A stretch of 64,000 nucleotides of DNA from Musa acuminata AAA Group (Eukaryota > Streptophyta > Magnoliopsida > Zingiberales > Musaceae). Under the pieces are notes generated by a model that ran no database searches, was not told the origin of the DNA, and saw nothing but the letters and a program-made list of their open reading frames with translations. The translations under genes were made by a program, and so were the position numbers. Position 1 is the first letter of the stretch, and every line of letters starts with the position of its first letter. Where the stretch lies: the NCBI RefSeq assembly GCF_036884655.1, contig NC_088345.1:17603001-17667000 (forward strand). The letters are read 5' to 3'. Below are positions 1 to 12,214 of the stretch, in pieces.

Positions 1-382
1 ATGTTAATGGTCTTAGCACTATCCATATGAAATCATTTTAATAGATCCAAAGCATACTTAGTTTGACTAATCAAAGTTTCATCACATAGTTGCTTAATTT
101 ACAATCCTAAGAAAAATGTCAATTCACCCATTAAACTCATTTTGAATTCTTGGGTCATACTTTTAGCAAAAGATTCACACAAAGATTCATTTGTAGAACC
201 AAAAATAATATCATCAATATAAATTTAAATAATAAAAATAATATTTTAAAATATTTAATAAATAATGTGGTATCGACCTTGCATTTTAAAAAATTATTCT
301 TAATAAGAAATGTGCTAAGTCTCTCATATCAAGCCCTTGAGGCTTCTTTCAATCCATAGAGAGTCTTAGATAACTTAGAAAC
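1..382 (-). pseudogene. Element B: reverse transcriptase fragment, downstream half
   Basis: Read on the minus strand, this is the region of a Ty1/copia polymerase around and after the RT active site. Recognisable pieces match the intact copies at 27480-27790 and 62790-63110 in order: the AWYERL-like segment, the strand leading to the YVDD region and the QTKYA-like segment. Frames are broken by indels and stops. The fragment ends at 382, where a solo LTR (S) is inserted; the same RT domain resumes at 38559. The rest of this polymerase and the 3' LTR of B would lie left of the window. Homology to the Sirevirus-like family is clear; it is not functional. Confidence 0.85.
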
Positions 383-975
383 TATTAGGATCAAAATCGG
401 CACTAAGAGGGGGGGTGAATTAGTGCTTTTGTAAAATCGTCGACTTTAGAAAACTTTCGTCGATTTTAAACAATCATATCGGAAATGTTAAAAATGTGCT
501 TGACTTAGAATAAGTGCAATAAGCAATTAAAGCAATCTCAATAACAATAAAAAGTAGAACAAAAATATAAACCAAGTTTTATAGTGGTTCGGTCATCGCG
601 ACCTACATCCACTTCCGATTCCTCCTCCATCGAGGCCATCGGCTTTTACTATCGATCTTCTTTCATTGGGTAAAGATTAGCTACCCTCTTACAACCCTTT
701 TCTCTTTTTCACAGGTTTAGGAGATAACATTTACAAGTCACTCACCCCCTTCCTTAGACTAAAATCAAACTTAAAGAAGAGGAGGGGATTTCTCACAAGA
801 TTACAACAACATTTTCTCAAGTTTTTGTTCTCAATTTATATATAAACTAAGTAAAGATGAGTAGAGTATTTATAGGCCCTAAATGAATTCAAATTTGGAG
901 CCAAAACAGTCTCATCCTAGGTTTCCAAGGTACCAGCGATACCACCACCAGTACTAGGTAGTACCACTACTTGAT
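383..975 (-). mobile_element. Solo LTR S, left part (Sirevirus-like)
   Basis: This is a minus-oriented LTR with the family hallmarks: a decayed terminal TTAGGATC, then a CACTAAGAG plus G-run plus TGAATTAGTG block, a conserved GTGGTTCGGTCA segment, and an inverted TATA box TATTTATA at 867-874. No internal region follows it, and RT coding sequence of element B flanks it on both sides, so it is a solo LTR. Flanking GAAAC (378-382) and AAAAC (38559-38563) are a plausible 5-bp target duplication with one change. Element A interrupts it after 975, and it resumes at 37988. Combined length is about 1.16 kb, similar to the LTRs of A. Confidence 0.75.
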
Positions 976-1491
976 TGTTGAATCTCGGATTTTGATGATG
1001 AAATCAATTGATGAATTAATGATCTAATCCATATGTTGAGATAAGTGATGCAAGACTAACTATAATCATGAGATAGGCAAAATAATTAAAAAAGAATCCA
1101 ATGTTGGGTCGGAGTCAATGATCGGGCATCAAGCCGGATGAATCGGGTGACACACCGAAGGATCGAACGATGTAGTGAAAGCTTGCCAAAAGTTCCTCGG
1201 GAGTTAGCCAAAAGCTCATCGGAAGTTCATCGGGAGTTCGCCAAAAGCTTGCCGGAAGATTGCTGGGAGTTTGTCAGAAGTTCACCGAGAGTTCGGTTGA
1301 ACAATTGACATGTCGGACAACTTAGATTCCTTGTATCGTAAATTGTTTTAGCCTTAACTATCATAGTTAGGACTTTAATTTGAGTTAGTTATGGGAGAAA
1401 TCCTACTAACTCAATTAGGGGCCAACTGGGCCCTAAACAAGACTGAATTGGGTCAGTTGGATGGCTCATTAGGCCGCTTAGAGCCACGTCA
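976..1491 (+). repeat. Element A 5' LTR, left part
   Basis: It begins TGTTGAATCTCGG, the LTR start shared by E and, on the reverse strand, by D, F and G. It aligns with the start of the 3' LTR at 36738 as far as the shared CACGTCATG region, where the LARD-like element L is inserted. It contains repeated short segments of the GTTCGCCGGAAG type, as other LTRs of this family do near their start. Confidence 0.85.
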
Positions 1492-1936
1492 TGTCACGGA
1501 TTTGGCTGGTTTTGCCTAAGTCGTGTGGCACCCTTGCATGTCCGTCCGCAAAGGTCAGCCTCCCCGAAGCCTCCCATTGTCCCTTAGGACCAACAAAAGA
1601 GAGAATGGGTTAGAGAGAATGCCTCAATCGGGATCCACAAGCAAATAGCTCTGAAAAACACTTCATAGACAATGCAAATTACAAACAGACTTTACAAGCT
1701 CTGAACAATTGCACAACAAAGGGGTAAAATGGTCCATTACAAACCAAAAATCTCTCGCATGTGTCCACATGACAACCTTTATTTACAAACCTAAAGAGGC
1801 CAACAACCCAACTAAAATGGGACTATTAAGCCTTCGGCCGCCCCTCTACATGCTGTACAAGGCATGAACATGCCAAAAGACACGAACATACATAAGCATT
1901 ACATCAAACATCTTGTTTAGAAGTTTGTCCGTGACA
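1492..1936 (-). repeat. Element L 3' LTR
   Basis: Terminal direct repeat with TG...CA ends; the outermost 9 bases are inverted copies of each other (TGTCACGGA and TCCGTGACA). It matches 5556-6001 along its whole length with scattered substitutions and small indels. Confidence 0.88.
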
Positions 1937-1948
1937 TTCTCCCCCATT
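1937..1948 (-). promoter_or_regulatory. Element L polypurine tract
   Basis: On the minus strand this reads TGGGGGAGAA, directly next to the LTR terminus. It is the expected plus-strand primer site and fixes the element's orientation. Confidence 0.7.
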
Positions 1949-4900
1949 TTTTCCTTCGACGTCCTCGTTGAAGCCTTTGTCGACACTGCAACTCCTCGCC
2001 TTTGCTGAGTCTTCAATCTTCTACTCCAGCTACAATGCGCCTCTTGGCTCCTAGCTGCTCTCTGCTGCTATTTTTGAGTAGTCGAACCTTTGATCCGCTA
2101 TGCTGCTTCAACTCACCAATGACTCTGACTTTGGTGTGGGGTTGGCTGAGTTGTGTTGATTCCTGCGGATCCCCCAGATGAAGGAAAAGACCATCCTTAC
2201 TATGCCAGTCTCTCAAATTCCTCATGCTGCTTGAACTGGGTGGATGCTTGTTGGAGCTTTAATGAGCATCGTCTTGCAAACTTCTGAATTTTGGGTCCTT
2301 CCTCCATAAAATTTGCTCATTGACTCTTCTTTCACTTAATTGTCACATCCAAGTAGGTTCGCATCACTTCCGCTTTCGATTGACATTTCGTTGGGAAATG
2401 AAGTGGACAATCTACTCTTAGTAGCACTGATCACTGTTGGTGAGGATTTGACAACTATTATCTTCCATTATCTTCGAAGGGTATTTGAACTTGTGCAGAG
2501 CTCCTCTGTTGGATAGATAAGAGAATTGGGGTACTCGGTTTCGCCCATTCTCTTAAGAGTTGAGAAGGCAAAAGTTACTTGACTTAGCCCGCCTCCTCGA
2601 GGTTGTACTCCATGCATCGAGCTGGTTACTGGCCTTCGCCTGCTCTTTGCTCACACTTCTGAAGCACTTGAAGTGTTTGCACTCCTTGCATTGAGTTAGT
2701 TACTATAATTCACCTTCTCAATGTCATCGAACTTCTGGAATGCAAGAAGTTTTCACCCCAACTTGGAGTAATTCTCTCAGAGGTTTGGTCGCCTCTGGGA
2801 TTGTACCGTCTTCTCCATCAACCCTGCTGCCTACTCCACTGAGTAGCAAAGGTACAACACCGCGTACTGCCTGCTTCGTTCCTTGGTTATGCACTCTTGC
2901 ATGACCCGAAGTCCTTCACTTTCGGCTATCTTGATGAGAAGCTCATTGACACCGGTCTTACGAAGTTCCTCGACCTCTGCCCTTCAGCCTTATCTCGGTA
3001 CTTGGAGATTGCCTCTGCATGCTCCACCTCCTCGGCCCCTTTCACGACCAAGCACTCTCCCTCCATGAGAGCAAGGGATCAATGACTTTCACGGAAGTCT
3101 CATCTCTACGGTACCATGGCACTGCTATGCCCATGGCCCTACTATCCGTCGCCTCGCATATGCATCCCTTTTCTTCATGATCAATAAATATGTCTCTGTG
3201 GCACTCCTCTGAGTCCACCTCCATTCTAACTGATGCTTGATTTTGGGTAGCTAAGTCCCTTTGGACTCGTCGTCGCTTCCTCGCCCCTTTCGACCCCTTA
3301 CTTCAACACCTCTGTGTTCTCCAAGGAGTCCGTTTGGTCGATGGAAAGATAGACTGCAACTCCCATGCATGGCCTCTGCCATCACGTTGTAGGGTTTGCA
3401 CCGATTCTATTCTCCTTAGCTTTCTTGGTAGCAACGTTCACTTACTCGACCTTGTCCTTTGACTTGCCGGGCTCCCTTAAGCGAATATGAGCTCTGGAGT
3501 AGTCCAACTCTCTAACTGGTTCGATCATATCTCTACATGATCAAGTCCCTCCCATGGGATTCACTGGTACTTGCATTAGAACTTTTCTCTTGGTGGAACC
3601 TAGCCCCCATATGCTGATGTCCAAGGTTTTCATTCGATGCAAAATTCGATGCATGCACGGAAGACCCACCTCTACGGTACCATGGCCTTTACTCCTTGAA
3701 TCCATAGCCCTTCTTGCCGTCGTGTTGTTCGTCGAAGTGGAGCTTCCAGTAGCTCCCGATCATACCTCCATATGATCTAATCCCTCACGGGACTATGTCG
3801 TGTGTATCGTATTGCCACGAACTATTCCACCACGATCTGCTGCACCATGTCGCCTCCCGGTGACATCTCCATTGCATTCTGATCCTTGTGGAATAAACAC
3901 GAATTGTGAACCCTCCATGTGTGGCCTTTGCCAATACATCACAGGGTCTCTTCCACCTTCGATTTTGTTCGCTCCTTTGGCAATCGACCTTCATCCACCC
4001 ACTCTTGGGTCACACCTAGATGAAGCACCGCTCTAGGACAGTCCATCACCTAGTAGCTCCCGAAGTCCACCGACTTCACTGTAATTTGTGCACCATTGTT
4101 TAGATCCTGGGCCTCTACAACTTGAATGGCAACACTATGGCATATTCTTTACGAGTACCCACCTCTGAGTCCACTTGCCCCATGCTAAGGCCTTCTAAAC
4201 CCAATTTCGCCTCCGCAAATTGAGTCGCCTTAGTTTCTCCCTCAAATGCTTCTCCGAGATAAGGTGCATGTACCTAGAAGCTCCCTTCGTCTTTGGCACC
4301 ATGCAAGATGAGTCCACTCCGTCATAATGAAGGACCCATGGAACAACATGATCCTACTCTTGCCTCTGCAAGAGTTCATGTCCTTGACCTCTGTCTAAGG
4401 AAAGCACTGTGCCTTTGCTCCACGTTCCAACTTCTATGCTGGCTCCCTTCATGCGGCTTGGGTACTTCGCCAAGTTACACCCAAGTTGCTTCAGTCCTCG
4501 TTTTTGCATTGAGTCGATGGTGGCCCTCGCGCCCACCATTCCACGGGTCAGCCCTCCCTTGAGTCCGATCTCCATATCGACTCCAAGTGTGCCTTTATTT
4601 GGGTTGCTTTGGGTCGCTCCCCCACTTGATCTCGCAATGCATCCACCAATGCATTCTCTCGAGCGAGATCATGTAACGATTCCTCGCCGCTTGCTCAATC
4701 CATTGAGCTTCGTGGAGTTGTTGTTTATTGAGGTACTCCTCCTCAACTTGTGAGGTCCGTCCCACATGATTCTCCCTCTGGAGAGCTGGGACTTATCCCT
4801 CCTGGATAACTATCCCATTGGAGCAACATCTCTCTTTGTTTCGGAGACCACCATCCCCTTGGACTACTCCGATCTGCTGAACAAACTATGCATTGTTCTG

Positions 4901-5536
4901 CCTCCTGCAAATGCACTTGCTAGATTGTGACTCCACGTCAATACAGCCCCCGCTGCACCACTCAAGGCCTAGCAACATGCTGAACTCATTGCACACTTTA
5001 GCCTCCTACGGACGTATCCTTCACATACTGAAGAGAAAGTTTCAATGCTCCATGGCGTCGAGTTTCGGTCGCTTTGGGATGGCCGCGAACATTCCATCGT
5101 CCGCATACAAGCCCATGCATGAGTACCGAATTCTTTGAGTTAGCAATTCCCCTCACCTCTATGAGCTTTGCACAACTCTTTCGATCGCTGAGCAACTCAT
5201 TCCACCTTGCATGGTCTCATCCTTTACCAAGCGCCTCGCTTGTCTTGAGCACCATCAAATATAGTTGTCAACATTGAGCCGTAGCTCAAACTCAACCATC
5301 CCAACCTTTGTATGCTCTGCATTCTTCCAAGCTTGCCTGTTCTCATGGTGCCTCTTGCGCGAAGGGTTGGCCATTCCTCTGAATGCCAATGTCAGATGCC
5401 CGCTCCTCTGAGTGACTCCTTTTCCCTACATCTCCATGCCCGTTTTCCCCCAAATGATCGCGCGTGTGCTGACTGCCCTTAACGTAGACCTGCTAGGTCC
5501 CCCACGTTTGCATGCTAAGTGTTTCTATGAGTGCTT

Positions 5537-5553
5537 GTCCCACTCTGATACCA
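5537..5553 (-). promoter_or_regulatory. Element L primer binding site
   Basis: The reverse complement reads TGGTATCAGAGTGGGAC and starts 2 nt from the LTR. Its first 11 bases match the 3' end of plant initiator-methionine tRNA, the usual primer of plant LTR retrotransposons. Confidence 0.8.
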
Positions 5554-5555
5554 TC

Positions 5556-6001
5556 TGTCACGGACTTAGCTGGTTTTGCCTAAGTCATGCGGCACCCTTG
5601 CGTGTCTGTCCGCAAAGGTCAGCCTCCCCGAAGCCTCCCATTGTCCCTTAGGATCAACAAAAGAGAGGACGGGTTAGAGAGAACGCCTCAATCGGATCCA
5701 CAAGCAAACATATATGAAAAACACTTCATAGACAATGTAAATTACAAACAAACTTTACAAACTCTGAACATTTGCACAACAAAGGGGTAAAATGATCCAT
5801 TACAGACCAAAAATCTCTCGCACGTGTCCACATGACACAACCTTTATTTACAAGCCTAAAGAGGCCACCAACCCAACTAAAATGGGACTATTAAGTCTTC
5901 GACCGCCCCTCTACATGCTGTACAAGGCATGAACATGCCAAAAGACACGGACATACATAAGCATTACATCAAACATCTTGTTTAGAAGTTTGTCCGTGAC
6001 A
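5556..6001 (-). repeat. Element L 5' LTR
   Basis: Second copy of the terminal repeat at 1492-1936. The LTR sequence of element A resumes directly after it. Confidence 0.88.
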
Positions 6002-6746
6002 GTCAGGCGGTGGCACCGCCCAGACTAAGCAGTGGTACTACCGATAGTTAATGCTGTCAGGCGGTGGTACCACCCTATCAAATGGTGGTGCTGCTAGAGC
6101 CCGGTCTCCAAGGCTTTATCAAGCAGTCAAACTGCCCAAACTAGGTGGTGGTATTACCTAGTGTCAATCTGTTGGTGGTGGTACCGCTAGTACCCCGGAA
6201 ACTCAGGATGAGATACCTTTTGGCTTCATTTTTTAAGCTATTGGGGCCTATAAATACCCCACTCTTTCCTGCATGAAAGAGAACGAGAAGTATGAACAAA
6301 AGTCTTGAGATTTTAATTATAAAAATATTTAAAAAGTGCTAAGTGTCCTCCTCCTCCTTTAGCTTTGTGATCAATCAATGAGAAGTATGAGGCTTGTAAA
6401 AGGTTGTTTCCTAACCTGTAAAAAGAAAAAAGTATTGTAAGAGGGTGATTGGTCTTCGTCCATTGAAAAAAAACTGATAGTGGATATTGATGGCCTCAAT
6501 AGAGGAGAAATCGAGAGTGGACGTAAGCCACAATGACCGAACCATTATAAAATTGGTGTGCACTTTCTTGTTGCTCTTCATTACTATTGTTTTCTGCCTT
6601 AATAGCTTATCACTCTTATTCTAAGTTAAGCACACTTTCAATATCTTTTCCGCTACATTTTTCTCTAGTAAAAAATTTTGAATCGACTTCATTTTTACAA
6701 TAGCACTAATTCACCCCCCCTCTTAGTGTCATTCATGATCTTAACA
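6002..6746 (+). repeat. Element A 5' LTR, right part with promoter
   Basis: Continuation of A's 5' LTR after L. It starts with copies of a GGCGGTGGTACCACC-type imperfect palindrome, then has a TATA box TATAAATA at 6249-6256, the conserved segment with GACCGAACCA, a C-run block (ATTCACCCCCCCTCTTAGTG) and the end CTTAACA. The same order is found in the 3' LTR at 37240-37987. Confidence 0.85.
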
Positions 6747-6747
6747 G

Positions 6748-6760
6748 TTGGTGTTAGAGC
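6748..6760 (+). promoter_or_regulatory. Element A primer binding site (decayed)
   Basis: TTGGTGTTAGAGC, two changes from the TTGGTATCAGAGC of elements E and F, one base after the LTR. Confidence 0.75.
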
Positions 6761-6784
6761 AAGATTATTCTATTTGGTTTAAAA

Positions 6785-8376
6785 CCCAAGAGAGATAGCT
6801 TTTGTCAATAATCAAGAGGGTCTTTCTATCACTGATCCACCTATGGTCAATGGGATGGACTATATGTATTGGAAAACTATAATGAGAATTGTCTTACTTT
6901 TTATGGATTTCGAATTGTGGAACATTATTGAAAATGGTTTTGATAAGTCTTCTAAACCAATAAACAAATGGAATGATTTGGAAAAAAAGACTTTTTCTTT
7001 GAATGCTAAAATAATAAACAATTTATTTTGTACTCTTGATAAAAGCAAATTTAATCAGGTTTCTATATAAAAAACTACATATGATATTTGGTAAACACTT
7101 GAAGTCACACATGAAGGTACAAGTAAGGTTAAATAGTTAAAAATTAATATTTTAGTTCATAGCTATGAGTTATATCATATGAAACCTAACGAGACCAATG
7201 GAGACATGTACACCTATTTTACGGATATCGTCAATAGTCTAAAAAGCACTTGGTAAAAGTTTTTCTAATTTTGAACTTATTAATAAGATATTAAGATCCC
7301 TTCCAAAAATTTGAGATCCTAAAGTAACGACAATATAAGAAGCAAAAGACTAAATAACTTTCTGCTTGAAGAACTTATCGAGTCCTTGATGACCTATGAA
7401 ATGACATGCATAGCACATGATGAACTTGAAAATAACCTTCCAAAGAACATGAATGACATGACACTTAGAACCAAAGTAGGTCACTTGTGTGAAAACTCAA
7501 GTGATGATAATGATTGATGACTTGGCACTTCTTACCAGAAGGTTTAAAAAATTATATAAAATGAACAAAACAAAACAAGACACTAAGAACAAATGTGAAC
7601 TAAAAAAGGATTAAATAATTTATTATGAATACAAGAAGTCGAGGCACTTCAAAAATTAATGTCCCTAAGTAAAAAAGAAGCTACAAAAGAAAACGAAGAT
7701 GCTCAAAGCAACTTGGGATGATTCGAGTGCATCCGAAGATGAGGAGCCAATCAACAAAAACAAAGTTGCAAATTACACTCTAATAGTGCTTAATGATGAG
7801 GCAAGTGACTCAATCGAATCTCATTTAGCTTATGATAATTTACTTATTGCTTTCAATAATCTATATGATGAATGTAAGCTAGTTGGTAAAAAATACAAGT
7901 TGTTAAAAAAGGAGCATGCTTATCTTGTTAGTGAATTTGATACATTAAAAAATAAGCATGATGATAGTAAGATAGCTTCTTAAACTAAGTGTGATGAGAT
8001 AGATCCACTTAAGAAAGAAAATATCTTACTACAAGAAATATTAAAAAAATTTAAAATGGATAATAAATCTCTAAACATGATCCTTGCTAATAAGGGTCAT
8101 GTTCATAGAAAGAAAAGAATTGGTTTTGTGAGTAACACTCAACAAAAACCAACTATCTTTGTTAAATGACCTACATTATATGTATCACCTAAACAAAAAT
8201 GTAATTTTTGTGGAAAGTATGCTCATTTTGCCTACAAATGTCCATTTAAAAGGTATAGTCTACACAAATTAGTTTGAGTTCCTAAAGGAACCATAAATCA
8301 CTGAATGATAGGTAAATCTATTTATGAGGGACCAAAGGTTAAATGGGTACCTAAAAGAAAATTTACTTTCCTATAA
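6785..8376 (+). pseudogene. Element A gag pseudogene
   Basis: Degenerate homologue of the 527-aa Gag of E and F. The N-terminus with the PPMVNGMDYMYWKT segment is readable at 6800-7070, followed by the DIW...LEVTHEGTSKVK region, an acidic stretch and decayed zinc knuckles near 7620 and 8200. Several stops and frameshifts break the frame. The last codons (FTFL) run into an in-frame TAA at 8374-8376. That stop sits exactly where E and F have TAG, 14 codons ahead of the protease motif. Confidence 0.85.
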
Positions 8377-11363
8377 ATATGTCTACAATCACAAGCTAAG
8401 AGCAAGAGATGGTACCTTAATAGTGGATGCTCAAGGCATATGACCAGAGATCTAACACACTTCTCTAAGCTCACTAGCTAAGATGAAGGATTTGTCGTCT
8501 TCGGAGACAACAATAAAAGAAAATTTATTGGTAAAGAAAATATAGGTAACAAATTAAACCTTATGATTGAAAATATTTTATTAGTAGATGGTTTAAAATA
8601 TAAATTGGTAAGCATTAGTTAATTATGTGACAAAGGCTATAATATCAAATTTGAATCTAATGCTTGGATTATAGAACTATCACATATAAATAGATCTTTG
8701 ATTACCTTAAAGTCCAACAATGTCTATACAATTAATTTTGATGAGTTTTATGATGAAACTTGCTTTTTGGTTTTAAATGATCATGCATGGCTTTAGTATA
8801 GAAGATTAGGCTATGCAAGTATAAAACTAATTTCATAAATTAAACTAGTAAGAGGTATGCCTAAAATTAAATTTGTCAAAGATAAATTTTGTGATGCATG
8901 CAAACTAGGAAAACAAATAAAAAATAGTTTGAAATTAAAAAATCAAATAAGCACCTTTAAACTACTATAATTGATCTATATGGATTTATTTGGATCAATT
9001 GATACAAGAAGCCTAGGAGGTAGAAAATATGTCTTTGTAATAGTTGATGATTATAGTAGATACACTTGGACATACTTCTTGGTACATAAAATTGATTACA
9101 TTAAATATTTTTTAAAATTTTATAAATCAAAATGAAAAGGGTTTTTTGATTGCCTCTATTCGAAGTGATCATGACGATGAATTTCAAAACCATGATTTTA
9201 AAATCTTTTATGATTTAAATGGGTATAACCATAACTTCTCTACTCTAAGAAACCCTCAATAAAATGGAGTTGTTGAGAAAAAAAAAAGAGTTTACAAGAA
9301 ATGGCAAGAACCATGCTTAATGAATATAGCCTACACAAATATTTTTGGGCCGAAGTCATTAAGACGTCATGCTATGTCATGAATAGGGTTCTTATAAGAC
9401 CATTATTTTCTAAAACTCCCTATGAATTATGGAATAACAAAAGACTAATATTTTATATTTTAAGGTTTTCGATTGTAAATGTTTTGTTTTAAATGAAAAA
9501 GATACCTTAGAAAAATCTGATGCAAAATTCGATGAAGGCATTTTTCTTGATTACTCCTTTATGTCTAAAGCTTTTCATGTCTTTAATAAAAGAACTTTGG
9601 TTATAGAAGAATCTATTCATGTTATTTTTAATGAGCTTCCTGAATGTAAGAAAAATGATTTTGATGATGACTTTAATTTTGATGCTTTAAATTTGAATGA
9701 AAACTCTCCTCCCCCAAGCGACTTGGATGCATCTTCTTCTAAAGAATCCTTACTTAAAGGATTGTAAGTATGTAGATGCTCATCCTAAGGAGCAAATTAT
9801 TAGAGACATATCAAAAGGTATTCAAACTCATTCTTCTTTTAAAAATTTTTGTGCAAATATAGCCTTTTTATCTCAAATTGAACCAAAATGCATTGATGAA
9901 GCCCTAAAAGATGATTCAGGAGTTATTGCAATACAAGATGAGTTAAATCAATTTAAGAGAAATGAGGTGTGAAAGCTTATTCTTAGACCTAGTGATAATT
10001 TAGTAATTGGTACTAAATGGGTCTTTAGAAACAAACAAGATGAACTTGGTATCATGGTTATAAACAAGGTTAGATTAGTAGCTAAAGGTCTCAACCACGA
10101 ATAAGATATCAATTTTGAAGAAACCTTTACTCCTATGACAAGATTTAAAGCCATAAGGATTCTCCTTGCCTATGCTAGTTATAATAATTTTAAGCTATTT
10201 CAAATGGACGTTAAAAGTGCTTTTCTTAATGGCTTCATTTTCGAAGAAGTTTATTCTGAACAACCACCCAGATTTAAGAATACCATTTTTTTGAATCATA
10301 TTTTTAAGTTGTCTAAGGCTCTCTATTATTTAAAACAAGCCCCATAGGCTTGGTATGAGATACTTGGTTACTTTCTAATTAAGAATGATTTTTTAAAAGG
10401 CATGGTTGATACCATATTGTTTATTAAATATTTTAAAAGTAATTTTCTTATAGTTCAAATTTATGTTGATGATATTATTTTTGGTTCTGAGTCTTTATGT
10501 GAATATTTTACCAAAAGTATGAGCCAAGAATTCACAATAAGTTTAATGGGCGAATTAACTTTTTTTTTTTACGATTACAAATTAAGCAACTAAGTGATGA
10601 AATTTTTGTGAGTCAAACTAAATATGCTTTAGATTTATTAAAACAGTTCAATATAGATAGTTTTAAGGCTATTATTATACCAATAAGCTCTTCCATAAAG
10701 TTAGATATGGACTATGATGGAGAAATTTTTGACCAAAGGACTTATAGGGGTATGATATGCAGTTTACTATATCTCACTGCAATTAGAACAAACATTATAT
10801 TTAGTGTTAAATTATGTGCTGGATTTCAATCTAATCCTAAGCAATCTCACCTAAAAGTTGTTAAGAGGATTTTTAGATACCTAAAAGGAACTCCTAATAT
10901 AGGATTATGGTATCCAAAATACAAAACTTTGAATTAATTGCTTATGCCGATGTAGATTTTACCAGATGTAGAATAGGTAGAAAAAGCATATCAGGAACAT
11001 GTCAAGTCTTAGATCATGCCCTTACAACTGAAGCTGAGTATATAGTAGCAGGTGCATGTTGTGCTCAAGTTATATTGATGAAAAATACGTTAGAAGATTA
11101 TGAAATTCACTTGAAAAACATACATATAAACTGTGATAACACTAGTATAATATATTTAACAAAAAATCACATTCAACACTCTAGAACTAAACATATTGAT
11201 ATTAGGCATCATTTTATTAGAGATCATGTTAATAACCATGATATATCTTTAGAATTTATTGATACAAAACATCAATTAGCTGATATTTTTATAAAACCTT
11301 TAAATAATGAATATTGATTTTATTAGAAGAGAAATAGCCATACTAAATCTTCCAAATGCATTT
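8377..11363 (+). pseudogene. Element A pol pseudogene (PR-IN-RT-RNH)
   Basis: Collinear with the pol of E and F but with many stops and indels. The protease active site reads NSGCSRHMT, so the catalytic Asp is changed to Asn. Integrase remains are visible around 8780-9480 (His-Cys zinc region, SDH and EKKKR-like pieces). RT at 10000-10560 keeps [11 protein letters not shown] and YVDD. RNase H at 10900-11317 keeps YADVDF and TEAEY but has lost the segment that normally separates DHAL from STTEAEY. It ends with HQLADIFIKPL. It is not functional. Confidence 0.85.
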
Positions 11364-12214
11364 TTGGATTTCTCGGTTTTCGTAACTTGAGTTTTCTTTT
11401 TAAATTAAGATCATTTCATTCATTCTTTCTTCTTGCAATTCACTAAAGAAGAGATTTATTTCATGCATTTTTGGCAAACTTGATCTTTTATGAATCATTC
11501 TTCCTTCTATTTACAAGAATAGGGATTTGATTCATAAATTTTTAGTATGCACATTTTAATCTTTTATGTTGAATCCTTTCTCTTTGCGAAAGTAGAAGTT
11601 TGATTCATGGACTTTTGGTTCTTATAACTTGATTTTTTTTGTAATGAATGAATTCCTCTTTCTTTTTCCTCTTCTTCTTATTTTTATGACAAAAGGAAGA
11701 GAGAAACTTGCTAGCATACCAAGAAAAGCAAAAATGCTAACTTGCACATCTCAAGAACAACAAAAAAATATTTGCATATCAAAAGAGAAGTGCTATCTTG
11801 CCCAAGCAAAAGTAGTTATCTTGCAAAGTTTTTACTTAACTTCTCATTTTACAAATTTGCTAGTTTTGAATGGGTGTAAAACTTACTTGCATAGTTTAAA
11901 ATACTTGCATTAATTGTTAAATGATTCTCCTTTTTGTTGATGACAAAGGGAGAGAAATGATGATGTTTGGAATCATAATGTTGTATTTGGTATCATGTAT
12001 GAAATGATAAATGTCTAAAAAATGCTTTAGCACCATGTACGTTATGCCCAAAATGATTAAAAATTATGTTATGCACTTGGTATCATATGTTATGCCCAAA
12101 ATGATTCATATGTTGTGCCCAATATGAATGTCTTCGTATCATGAATATTATGCTCAAAATGATATTAATTTTGGTATCATGTATGAAGTGATGAATGCTT
12201 TAGTATCATGTACG
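11364..12214 (+). other. Element A 3' non-coding region with polypurine motif
   Basis: AT-rich and without coding potential. At 11930-11957 it has a CTTTTTGTTGATGACAAAGG-type block followed by GAGAGAAA, also seen (inverted) in F, D and G. Repeated words of the GGTATCATGTATGAAATGATG kind fill 11960-12210. H is inserted at 12215 and the region resumes at about 36555. Confidence 0.7.

Larger units (their letters stand above)
1937..5555 (-). other. Element L internal region, non-coding
   Basis: About 3.6 kb without an open frame longer than roughly 115 codons on either strand and without any retroviral motif I recognise. It has moderate GC content. It contains imperfect internal repeats: a TCTACGGTACCATGGC block at about 3106 and 3670, and a segment around 3366 that resembles one around 3918, which suggests an old duplication with a spacing of about 550 bp. 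Its origin is unknown; it may be a decayed gag-pol or captured DNA. Confidence 0.6.
1492..6001 (-). mobile_element. Element L: non-autonomous LTR retrotransposon (LARD-like)
   Basis: Two direct repeats of about 445 bp (1492-1936 and 5556-6001) begin TGTCACGGA and end TCCGTGACA. They enclose about 3.6 kb with no recognisable gag or pol. A purine tract (reverse complement of 1937-1948) lies next to the left LTR. A primer binding site (reverse complement of 5537-5553) lies 2 nt from the right LTR. This orients the element on the minus strand. GTCA occurs at 1488-1491 and 6002-6005 as a probable, perhaps imperfect, target duplication. The layout fits the definition of a large retrotransposon derivative. 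The LTRs differ at roughly 5% of positions by eye, so the insertion is of moderate age. Confidence 0.85.

Noticed and set aside
5537..5553. tRNA gene from the GCTCTGATACCA-like matches here and at 31354, 35201 and elsewhere
   Set aside because: Only the tRNA 3' complement is present, next to LTRs; these are primer binding sites.
1937..5555. Short frames (60-114 codons) inside element L as host gene exons
   Set aside because: No splice-consistent chain, no recognised domain, and the whole segment is bounded by LTRs, PBS and PPT.
11629..11913. 94-codon frame after A pol
   Set aside because: AT-rich non-coding region in the same position as in F and D, without homologous frames there.
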